5,225 nucleotides of DNA from Pseudomonadota bacterium. GTDB taxonomy: Bacteria > Pseudomonadota > Gammaproteobacteria > Acidiferrobacterales > Sulfurifustaceae. Location: assembly GCA_020354085.1 (NCBI GenBank), contig CP070641.1:616437-621661 (forward strand). The letters are read 5' to 3'. Position 1 is the first letter of the stretch. Every line of letters starts with the position of its first letter. The notes beneath the pieces are model-generated. The model worked only from the letters and a program-made list of their open reading frames with translations, had not been told where the DNA came from and ran no database searches. This document shows positions 1-5,225 of the stretch, piece by piece. Position numbers and translations under genes: made by a program.

Positions 1-1230
1 TTGGCTCTTGCCCGAAAGTGCGCGCAGCTCCGCCATCTGGTTGCCGACCGCCTGCTTGCGGCCCTCGACCATGGCCTTGGTGGTTTCGATGATCGTGCCC
101 ATGTCGCGCGTGATTTTGCCGCGCAGGATCTGCTGCTTGGCGGCGATCAACTCGGTCGACAGACGCCGCTCTAAGCCCGGCAGCCCACTGCGCGCAAGAA
201 GCGCATGATCGCCGCGCACCTTCGCCACCAGACCCTTCTGCGCCGACACTGGAAATACCTGGCTCTTTGGTACACCCAGGGCGCGCGCGGTTTCCTCGAC
301 CTGGCGCGCGAGCGTGGCTTTGACGTGACTCTCGTCGCGCAACTCGTCCCACAGGGTGTCGATCTTGTTAAGCACGGCGAAGCGTCCCATCGGCGAGCCG
401 CCCGTCGCGACTCGCACGTGCTCCGTCCATACCTGCAGGTCGGACTTGGTGACGCCCGCATCCGCCGCCAGGACGAACAGCATCGCGTGCGCTTTCGGCA
501 AGAGGCTTAAGGTCAGCTCGGGTTCAGTGCCGAGCGAGTTGAGACCGGGCGTGTCGAGTATCACCAAGCCCTGCTTGAGCAAGGGGTGGGGGAAATTGAT
601 GATCGCGTGACGCCACACCGGGATCTGAACCTGTGCGTCCGCCGGCACCTTGTCGCTCGGCCCTTCGTGAAGGCCAAGCGTGTGCGCCTCCGCGACCGTG
701 ACGCTCTGCACGCGTATCAGCTCTTGCAGCGTGGTGGCCATCGCCTGCGCCGAGGTCGTGTCGAGGGGCAGCACGCTCCAATGCGCCGGCATGTGCTTGT
801 ATTCGGCGATAGTGGTGGGCGTCTTGCGGGTAATGATCGGCAAGAGCTTGAGGCTCGGTGCCTGCTGTTCGTCCCACAGAATTTCGGTCGGACACATGGT
901 CGTGCGCCCGGCGTCCGAAGGCACGAGGCGCTGACGGTATTCAGAGAAGAAGATAGCGTTAATCAGCTCGCTCTTGCCGCGCGAAAATTCGGCGACCATG
1001 GCGACGACCAGCTTGTCGGCCTTGAGCGCCTCGAGCAGTTCGTAGATGCGTAAATCGTCCTCGCCGCTGGTGAGCCCCTGGGTTTCCACCCAGCCCTGAT
1101 AGTCCTGGATGATCTGCGTCAGCTCCTCGCGCCAGCGCGTGTAGTCACCGATACGCTTGGTGAAGGCGTTGTAATCGGTGAGCGAGCGCTGCGGCGCGGC
1201 GACAGCGGCGGCGTTCAGGGACCCGGTCAA
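1..1230 (-). CDS. Dynamin-family GTPase, N-terminal 410 residues (C-terminus beyond left edge)
   Basis: The minus frame is open from a stop at 1327-1329 to the left edge, and translation gives a large dynamin-like GTPase. Visible motifs, numbered from the chosen start: G1/P-loop AEFSRGKS at 80-87, followed by ELINAIFF; a G2-like GRTTMCPTEI around 108-117; G3 DTPG at 226-229; G4 NKID at 288-291; G5-like SAQKG at 330-334. A charged helical stretch follows from about 345. Bacterial dynamin-like proteins bind GTP and usually act on membranes; the precise role here is not known. The first P-loop position is Ala where the consensus has Gly. No ATG precedes the P-loop. I chose TTG at 1228-1230 because GAGG lies five bases upstream of it; a TTG at 1288-1290 is a weaker alternative. 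From memory, relatives are roughly 650 residues, so about a third is off-window. The family call is secure; the start is less so. Confidence 0.88.
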   Translation of the reverse strand, partial: MTGSLNAAAVAAPQRSLTDYNAFTKRIGDYTRWREELTQIIQDYQGWVETQGLTSGEDDLRIYELLEALKADKLVVAMVAEFSRGKSELINAIFFSEYRQRLVPSDAGRTTMCPTEILWDEQQAPSLKLLPIITRKTPTTIAEYKHMPAHWSVLPLDTTSAQAMATTLQELIRVQSVTVAEAHTLGLHEGPSDKVPADAQVQIPVWRHAIINFPHPLLKQGLVILDTPGLNSLGTEPELTLSLLPKAHAMLFVLAADAGVTKSDLQVWTEHVRVATGGSPMGRFAVLNKIDTLWDELRDESHVKATLARQVEETARALGVPKSQVFPVSAQKGLVAKVRGDHALLARSGLPGLERRLSTELIAAKQQILRGKITRDMGTIIETTKAMVEGRKQAVGNQMAELRALSGKSQ

Positions 1231-1239
1231 GCGAGCCTC
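1228..1239 (-). promoter_or_regulatory. Ribosome binding site deciding a TTG start
   Basis: Read on the minus strand, CGAGG is followed by CTCGC and then TTG. The GAGG core sits five bases before the TTG. This is the best initiation signal between the upstream in-frame stop at 1327-1329 and the GTPase P-loop, where no ATG or GTG start is available. It supports the TTG start of the dynamin-like GTPase. Confidence 0.5.
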
Positions 1240-1273
1240 GATTGGTTCCTTCGTTTCGGGAATGCAGCGCCGG

Positions 1274-1306
1274 AAAAACCAAGACCCCAAAACGTGGGGT
1301 CCCTGG
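1274..1306 (-). terminator. Probable rho-independent terminator (minus strand)
   Basis: Positions 1283-1289 pair with 1295-1301 (GACCCCA with TGGGGTC) around a five-base loop. An outer three-pair stem, 1279-1281 with 1304-1306, lies beyond a small internal loop. On the minus strand the hairpin runs into TTTTT (complement of 1274-1278). The U-tract is on the minus side only, so it acts on transcripts running leftward. It could end the proC-yggT transcript by read-through, or be a leader attenuator for the GTPase gene, whose likely start is only 44 bases further on. Confidence 0.55.
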
Positions 1307-1349
1307 CCACAGTTCCTAGCGTTTGCTTAATCTCATTATTAGTACAGCG

Positions 1350-1370
1350 AAAATGCCTACGCAATAGGCA
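1350..1370 (-). terminator. Possible terminator of the proC-yggT operon
   Basis: TGCCTA (1354-1359) pairs perfectly with TAGGCA (1365-1370) around the five-base loop CGCAA. On the minus strand the stem is followed by TTTT (complement of 1350-1353). It lies about 130 bases downstream of the yggT stop and in the right orientation to terminate that operon. The stem is short and the U-tract has only four bases, so it is weaker than the hairpin at 1274-1306. Confidence 0.4.
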
Positions 1371-1501
1371 CTTACGTGAGCAGCTGGCGGAAAACTGACA
1401 TCCCCTGCCCGGCGCGCTTACGCCTTAGGATTCAAGGCCTTTGCCACACGGGGCCAGGAGGTTATTCGGCAGGTGGTGTGCCGAGGTGGGCAGCAGTCGG
1501 C

Positions 1502-2077
1502 TCAGCGCACGAGGTGTTTGATCGCCAACAACAGCAGGCTTAGCCCTACCATCACGATGATGGGTGACAGATCCAGGCCCTGCATGGGCGGCAGCAGGCG
1601 GCGCGCCGGCCGCAGTAACGGATCGGTCAGGCTATTCAGAATCGAGGCTGCCGGATTACCGCGCGCGCCGTAGGGGCTGACCCAGCTCAGCACCACGCGT
1701 ATCAGAATGGCAAACAGAAAAACATAGATAGTGAGGCGTAAAAGCTCGATGACTGCCGCGACCAGCAGGCCGAGCGCGGAGTAGGGGAGGCCGGTACCGG
1801 CGCCGGAAGAACCGATCAGCAAGATCAGGTACAGCTCAAGCCACTGTAGCGCGATCAGGAGGACAATGGATGCCAGGTCAACGCCGAACAGGCCGGGGAT
1901 GATTCGGCGCAGCGGCTTGAGCGGTGGATTGGTGAGCGCCACGACGAACTGCGAGATCGGGTTGTAGAAGTCCGCGCGCACGATCTGCAGCACGAAGCGC
2001 AGCAACACCGCGAGGATGTAGATGCCGAAGACAACCTGTACCAGAAAAATTCCGGCGTCCACCAGAAATGCGCTCAT
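1502..2077 (-). CDS. yggT: YggT family integral membrane protein
   Basis: 191 residues, the usual size for proteobacterial YggT. It carries two copies of the YGGT unit. The first has FYNPISQFVVALTNPPLKPLRRIIP at about 37-61, and the second has GNPAASILNSLTDPLLRPARRLLPP at about 140-164. Each copy is flanked by hydrophobic membrane segments (about 5-33, 69-89, 102-132 and 170-187). It sits in the inner membrane. Related proteins are linked in the literature to cell envelope, osmotic or division-site functions, but the molecular role is unsettled. The ATG overlaps the proC stop as ATGA, and GGAG seven bases upstream, inside the proC end, is a good ribosome binding site. Translation is therefore probably coupled to proC. 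Identification is secure; function is not. Confidence 0.93.
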   Translation of the reverse strand: MSAFLVDAGIFLVQVVFGIYILAVLLRFVLQIVRADFYNPISQFVVALTNPPLKPLRRIIPGLFGVDLASIVLLIALQWLELYLILLIGSSGAGTGLPYSALGLLVAAVIELLRLTIYVFLFAILIRVVLSWVSPYGARGNPAASILNSLTDPLLRPARRLLPPMQGLDLSPIIVMVGLSLLLLAIKHLVR

Positions 2078-2922
2078 TTTGCGGCTCCGAACATGTCACC
2101 CAATTCGCGGGCACGTTTGATCGCGGCGGTGACTGCCTCCTTACATAGCCGACGCATGCCACTGTCCTCGAAGACGTGGATCGCGGCCTCGGTGGTGCCA
2201 CCCGGCGAGGTGACGCGCCGGCGCAACAGCGCGGGTTCTTCGCCACCCTCGAGCGCCATCTTGGCCGCGCCAAATGCGGTCTCAAGCGTCAACAGCCGCG
2301 CTTGTTTTGGATCGAGCCCTTGCTCCACGGCGGCGCGTTCGAGCGCTTCCATCATCAGGAAGAAATACGCCGGGCCGCTACCCGATAGCGCCGTGACGAC
2401 GTCGATCAATGCTTCGTTCTCGACCCACACGGTGACACCCACCGCGCGCAGTATGGATTCGGCCTGATCGCGCCCTCTGGCGTCGACCCGTTCGTTGGCG
2501 TACATGCCGGAGGCGCCGCTGCCAACCAGCGCCGGCGTATTCGGCATGACGCGCACCATGGCGAGCCCCCCGCCGAGCCAGCGCTCGATGTCGTTCAAAC
2601 GCACGCCCGCCGCCAACGACACGACCAGGGGCCTGCGCTCTTGCACGTGGGGAGCGAGCGCGCGTGCGGCCTCGACCATCGCTTGCGGCTTGATGGCGAG
2701 CACCAGGATCTCGGCGCGACCGGCGACCTCGGCGTTGTCTTCGTAAACGCTGACGCCGAGGGCTTCCTGCGCACCCATGCGCTGATTGGCGTCCGGATCG
2801 GCCAACAGCAGACGGGCCTTGGGCCAGCCGTTGTTAAGCAACCCGCCGGCCAGGCTCCTCGCCATGTTTCCGGCGCCGATCAGGCCCACGATGGGCTGCG
2901 CGTGTTGGGCTGTCGTTGTCAT
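2074..2922 (-). CDS. proC: Pyrroline-5-carboxylate reductase (last step of proline synthesis)
   Basis: 282 residues, slightly longer than typical ProC (about 270). It catalyses NAD(P)H-dependent reduction of 1-pyrroline-5-carboxylate to L-proline in the cytoplasm. The N-terminal Rossmann fold begins with GLIGAGNMA at 13-21. MPNTPA at 126-131 lies at the domain junction. The C-terminal dimerisation and substrate-binding domain has ALSGSGPAYFF at 178-188 and the ProC signature VTSPGGTTEAA at 237-247. The sequence looks intact and functional. The start is the ATG at 2920-2922, the only ATG before the glycine-rich loop. No Shine-Dalgarno sequence is visible before it, unlike pilT and yggT. It is first in an operon with yggT and divergent from the pilT start. 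The gene yggS, often found just upstream in relatives, is missing. Confidence 0.97.
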   Translation of the reverse strand: MTTTAQHAQPIVGLIGAGNMARSLAGGLLNNGWPKARLLLADPDANQRMGAQEALGVSVYEDNAEVAGRAEILVLAIKPQAMVEAARALAPHVQERRPLVVSLAAGVRLNDIERWLGGGLAMVRVMPNTPALVGSGASGMYANERVDARGRDQAESILRAVGVTVWVENEALIDVVTALSGSGPAYFFLMMEALERAAVEQGLDPKQARLLTLETAFGAAKMALEGGEEPALLRRRVTSPGGTTEAAIHVFEDSGMRRLCKEAVTAAIKRARELGDMFGAAK

Positions 2923-3069
2923 GGTTTTACGACAGTTTACGGTGGCTGGCTCGCGCGCAAAAGTGCCGCGACGCCGAGATTCGGCGATCCGAATTGCAGC
3001 CCCCCGAGGTATATACTAAAAATAGTCGAAGGCGCCCTGTCGCCCCCCTTTTGCTTCCGGAGACCCCGC
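2923..3069. promoter_or_regulatory. Divergent promoter region between proC and the pilT start
   Basis: This gap of 147 bases separates two divergent genes and must hold both promoters. The AT-rich island at 3010-3026 (TATATACTAAAAATAG) is the only obvious candidate. For the plus strand, TATACT at 3012-3017 resembles a -10 box but lacks a well-spaced -35. Alternatively TTGCAG at 2994-2999 with a 17-base spacer leads to TAAAAA at 3017-3022. On the minus strand the same island offers TATATA for proC. GGAG at 3058-3061, seven bases before the ATG, is the pilT ribosome binding site. No yggS remnant is recognisable here. Confidence 0.4.
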
Positions 3070-3687
3070 ATGGATATCGCCGAGCTGCTGGCCTTTGCCT
3101 ACAAGCAGAACGCCTCGGACTTACACCTTTCCGCCGGCTTGCCGCCGATGATTCGCGTCGACGGCGACATCAAGCGCATCAACGTAGACGCGCTGGACGA
3201 CCGCACCGTCCACAACATGGTCTACGACATCATGAGCGACAAGCAGCAGAAGGACTACGAGGAATTCCTCGAGTGCGACTTCTCCTTCGACTTGCCCAAC
3301 GTCTGCCGCTGGCGCGTCAACGCCTTCAACCAGGATCGCGGCCCAGGCGCGGTGTTTCGATCGATTCCTTCCAAGGTGCTCACGCTCGAGCAGCTGCCGA
3401 CGGCGAGCTACTACTCCTATCTCGTGCTCTACAACGTGATCTACGTCCTGCCGCTTGCTGCCATCACGGCGGTTTTCGTTTTCACTCTCGGCGCGCGCAA
3501 GCTGACCGAGCGCGAGGGCCGGCTGCTCAAGCTGATGTCGGGACTGATGATGTTGGGGCTGGGGGCGCTGCTGCTTGTGGCGCCACAGATGCTGAGCAAT
3601 CCGCTGGTTGCAGTACTGTTGCTGGCGGTGGCAATTGCGCTCACTGTGGTTGCCGCCCAGTGTCAGCGCGGCGATAAGGCGAGGTAG
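3070..3687 (+). CDS. pilT: PilT N-terminal domain fused in frame to an unrelated membrane-protein tail (chimeric or broken pilT)
   Basis: 205 residues against about 345 for a normal PilT, the type IV pilus retraction ATPase. Residues 1-109 match the PilT N-terminal domain closely: MDIAELLAF, SDLHLSAGLPPMIRVDGD, DFSFDLPNVCRWRVNAFNQDRG, AVFRSIPSKVLTLEQL. Just where PilT should continue towards Walker A (GPTGSGKST), the sequence changes at about 3397 to hydrophobic protein of another kind. Likely membrane segments lie at about 113-140, 153-173 and 177-196, with GARKLTEREGRLLKL as a loop between the first two. This tail looks like the C-terminal end of a polytopic membrane protein; a CcdA/DsbD-like origin is only a guess. 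No ATPase motif remains, so it cannot power retraction, and no pilU follows. The start is ATG 3070 with GGAG upstream; the frame is open further upstream, but that overlaps proC antisense. An attC-like site begins 17 bases after the stop. Confidence 0.85.
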   Translation: MDIAELLAFAYKQNASDLHLSAGLPPMIRVDGDIKRINVDALDDRTVHNMVYDIMSDKQQKDYEEFLECDFSFDLPNVCRWRVNAFNQDRGPGAVFRSIPSKVLTLEQLPTASYYSYLVLYNVIYVLPLAAITAVFVFTLGARKLTEREGRLLKLMSGLMMLGLGALLLVAPQMLSNPLVAVLLLAVAIALTVVAAQCQRGDKAR

Positions 3688-3704
3688 GCTAGCTGTTGTC
3701 CGCC

Positions 3705-3777
3705 GTATAACGCTACGCATTAGCGGCAGACTGGGCGCGCAGCGACCAGGCCGTCTGGTTGCATGCGATTGTTAGGC
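3705..3777 (+). other. Integron attC-like recombination site (59-base-element type)
   Basis: The left end GTATAAC (3705-3711) matches RYYYAAC at six of seven positions, and the right end GTTAGGC (3771-3777) matches GTTRRRY perfectly. Between them lie nested inverted repeats: TAAC with GTTA, CGCAT (3716-3720) with ATGCG (3762-3766), CAGAC (3727-3731) with GTCTG (3753-3757), and TGG with CCA nearer the centre. Unpaired bases interrupt the arms as in known attC sites. Outside, CCGCC (3700-3704) can also pair with GGCGG (3775-3779). At 73 bases it is within the attC size range. It follows the stop of a plus-strand ORF by 17 bases, the standard cassette layout. No integrase or attI is in the window. 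The assignment rests on pattern and pairing only. Confidence 0.75.
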
Positions 3778-3787
3778 GGTACCTAAC
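3771..3787. repeat. Perfect inverted repeat at the attC right edge
   Basis: GTTAGG (3771-3776) and CCTAAC (3782-3787) form a perfect six-base inverted repeat around CGGTA. The left arm is the attC right core site. The right arm is part of ACCTAAC (3781-3787), which itself fits the RYYYAAC pattern of an attC left end. No matching GTTRRRY end is visible in the next 150 bases. This may be a truncated second attC, or a chance palindrome. No U-tract follows on either strand, so it is a poor terminator for the amidohydrolase gene. Confidence 0.5.
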
Positions 3788-3809
3788 GGCAACGAATTCT
3801 TGTCTGCAC

Positions 3810-5225
3810 TCAGCTCTTGAATACCTGTTTGCCATTCATCCAGGTTTCACTGACTTTTATGTCTGAGATCCTGGTTGGTTCTACCTTACGCGGATCCGAT
3901 TCGAGAATGACGAAATCAGCAAGTTTCCCTTTCTCCAAACTACCAATCTCATGTTCTGAATGGCACTGCCAGGCAGCGTTAATGGTGACGGCACGAATGG
4001 CAGCTTCGACAGAAACTTTTTCCTGTGGGGCGAGTACATTACCTGGCTCTTTCCACAAATCACGTGCAACCGCGACACGAATTTTTTGCAAGGTCCCCAT
4101 CCGGGAAACCGGTGCATCGGAATGCATGCTCCACTTGAGGTTTGCTTTTTCAACACTCGCGCAACGATCCAGTAGCTGGGCTTTCTTTGGCCCAAACACA
4201 TTGTCGCGCATGGCCTGTCCCCAGAAGTAAACGTGGTTGATCAAAAAGCTGGGGACGACGCCCAGGTCTTTCATGCGTGCGATCTGTTCGTCGTGCAAGA
4301 TCGAACAGTGCTCGATACGAACACGCAGGGACTTCATATCAATACCTGCTCTGGTCGCGAGTTCAACGGCATCGAGGATACTGTCGATCGCCGCATCGCC
4401 GTTACCATGAATCGCCAACGGCCAGCCCTGCTTGCCTCGTTTCTCAACCATTTTTTTCAATTCATCAGGCGGCACGTAGAAAATTCCGTGACTCTTGCTA
4501 TTTAGATAGGGTTGACGTTGCCGTCCTGTTAACCCCTGGTTTGAACCATCCGATACGATTTTCCAGCCGGCAATACGAACGTTTTCATCTCCCTGGCCGG
4601 GTTTGGCTCCGCTTTTGTCCATGGCATCGGCGGCTTCTGAGTAGAGGTAAGCACGGATGCGCGATTTCATACGGCCGGTGGCAAACATTTTCTGATAGCT
4701 TTCAAATTCTGCATAACCAGAAGCACCGCCGGTCGCCATGTCACAGAGCGTGGTAATCCCTAGGGACGCTGCCTCGTCACCCACCCGGATGCCGGATTCA
4801 ACGGACCCTTCGGCAAAAGATTGCTTCACTTTTTCGTTGCTTACAATGATGGGCAGGTACGCTTTTTGTGTCATCGCTCCATTGGGTGCACCATCGTTAT
4901 CACGGAAATATTCCGCACCCGGCGGGTTGGGTGTGTCCTTTTTGATGCCAGCAATTTTTAATAGCGCGCTATTGACGTACGCCAGATGACCCGATGCATT
5001 CAGTACGAAGACGGGGCGGGTACTGGAGATTTTGTCGAGCTCTCTTGTCGTCAGCATAGCGGGGCCCGTCTGCAAGCTGGGATCAAACTGGCGCGCCAGG
5101 ATCCACTCGTCGCGGCTGCCTTCACCTGCAACTTTACTGAGCGCGGCCAGCGCCTGTTTGGTCGTCTCGTATTTTAACGGGCCGATATCCAGCCAATCCG
5201 CGGTAAATGCCAGCAGGGTAAAGTG
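3810..5225 (-). CDS. YtcJ-like metal-dependent amidohydrolase, C-terminal 471 residues (N-terminus beyond right edge)
   Basis: The frame is open from the right edge to TGA at 3810-3812. The ATG at 5073-5075 is internal; coding similarity continues upstream to residue 1 (HFTLLAF), which is probably the end of the N-terminal HxH metal motif. Numbered within the visible part: VFVLNASGHLAYVN at 72-85, WKIVSDGSNQG at 221-231, AIHGNGDAAID at 271-281 with a metal-ligand His at 273, RIEHCS at 303-308, HSDAP at 368-372, and the closing GSLEKGKLADFVIL at 428-441. These are the landmarks of Amidohydro_3/YtcJ enzymes, which hydrolyse amide or related bonds with bound metal; the substrate cannot be told. 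Family members are about 550 residues, so roughly 80-100 are missing. A sampled line (4861-4920) is 50% GC against 67% at 661-720, suggesting acquisition or a different source. No clear terminator follows. Confidence 0.9.
   Translation of the reverse strand, partial: HFTLLAFTADWLDIGPLKYETTKQALAALSKVAGEGSRDEWILARQFDPSLQTGPAMLTTRELDKISSTRPVFVLNASGHLAYVNSALLKIAGIKKDTPNPPGAEYFRDNDGAPNGAMTQKAYLPIIVSNEKVKQSFAEGSVESGIRVGDEAASLGITTLCDMATGGASGYAEFESYQKMFATGRMKSRIRAYLYSEAADAMDKSGAKPGQGDENVRIAGWKIVSDGSNQGLTGRQRQPYLNSKSHGIFYVPPDELKKMVEKRGKQGWPLAIHGNGDAAIDSILDAVELATRAGIDMKSLRVRIEHCSILHDEQIARMKDLGVVPSFLINHVYFWGQAMRDNVFGPKKAQLLDRCASVEKANLKWSMHSDAPVSRMGTLQKIRVAVARDLWKEPGNVLAPQEKVSVEAAIRAVTINAAWQCHSEHEIGSLEKGKLADFVILESDPRKVEPTRISDIKVSETWMNGKQVFKS

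Noticed and set aside
586..1053. Plus-strand 155-codon frame opposite the GTPase gene.
   Set aside because: The minus strand encodes all GTPase motifs here, and the plus frame gives an Arg-rich product with no recognisable features.
1302..1501. The yggT-GTPase gap examined for 6S RNA, tRNA or a riboswitch.
   Set aside because: No tRNA cloverleaf, 6S-like closing stem or known riboswitch core could be recognised. Only the two terminator-like hairpins and a weak GGCG/CGCC pairing were visible.
1456..1673. Perfect AGGAGG on the plus strand at 1456-1461, followed by a 66-codon frame starting with GTG at 1473.
   Set aside because: Most of the frame is antisense to the yggT 3' end, the product is Arg/Ser-rich without a domain, and the spacing of 11 bases to GTG is long. 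Chance is the simpler explanation.
2641..3069. The reading frame of the pilT fusion is open far upstream of the PilT start, to 2641.
   Set aside because: This extension lies antisense to proC and shows no domain. The conserved PilT start MDIAELLAF with GGAG upstream fixes the true start at 3070.
3121..3720. Minus-strand open frame of 199 codons opposite the pilT fusion.
   Set aside because: Its protein is low-complexity, rich in His, Gln, Val and Arg, and is the antisense shadow of a recognisable coding sequence on the plus strand.
1..5225. CRISPR array, insertion sequence or transposase.
   Set aside because: No spaced direct repeats, no transposase motifs and no terminal inverted repeats were found at the breakpoints.

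Overview
The window looks like chromosomal DNA of a GC-rich gammaproteobacterium (a Pseudomonas, Xanthomonas or Chromatiales-like relative, possibly a metagenome-derived contig). The proC-yggT pair divergent from pilT is an arrangement well known from Pseudomonas and relatives, and the PilT N-terminus is very close in sequence to pseudomonad PilT. The contig carries two different kinds of DNA. About the first 3.4 kb is ordinary GC-rich chromosome. About the last 1.8 kb looks foreign.

Left part, minus strand. Positions 1-1230 hold the N-terminal 410 residues of a dynamin-like GTPase; its C-terminus lies beyond the left edge. A gap of about 270 bases upstream of it holds two minus-strand hairpins of terminator type. 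Then come yggT (1502-2077, a membrane protein with two YGGT repeats) and proC (2074-2922, pyrroline-5-carboxylate reductase), which overlap by the four bases ATGA and form an operon. The gene yggS, which often precedes proC in this neighbourhood, is absent.

Middle, plus strand. A divergent intergenic region of about 150 bases leads into a gene at 3070-3687. It starts as a textbook PilT (residues 1 to about 109) but switches abruptly, in frame, to about 96 residues of an unrelated hydrophobic protein with three likely membrane segments. Everything that makes PilT a motor ATPase (Walker A, Asp box, Walker B, His box) is missing.

Right after that stop codon, 3705-3777 matches an integron attC recombination site in layout: an RYYYAAC-like left end, a perfect GTTRRRY right end and nested inverted repeats between them. 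The ORF tail plus attC reads like the 3' end of an integron gene cassette joined to a broken pilT. A further core-like heptamer (ACCTAAC) lies 3 bases beyond, and then the base composition drops.

Right part, minus strand. From 5225 down to 3810 is the C-terminal 471 residues of a YtcJ-like metal-dependent amidohydrolase (Amidohydro_3 type), with its N-terminus beyond the right edge. Its lower GC content contrasts with the left half.

Overall: a conserved housekeeping block (proC-yggT, GTPase) ends at a breakpoint inside pilT, beyond which lies probable integron-cassette and acquired DNA. A real deletion or insertion, or a chimeric assembly, could each explain this. The sequence alone does not decide between them.
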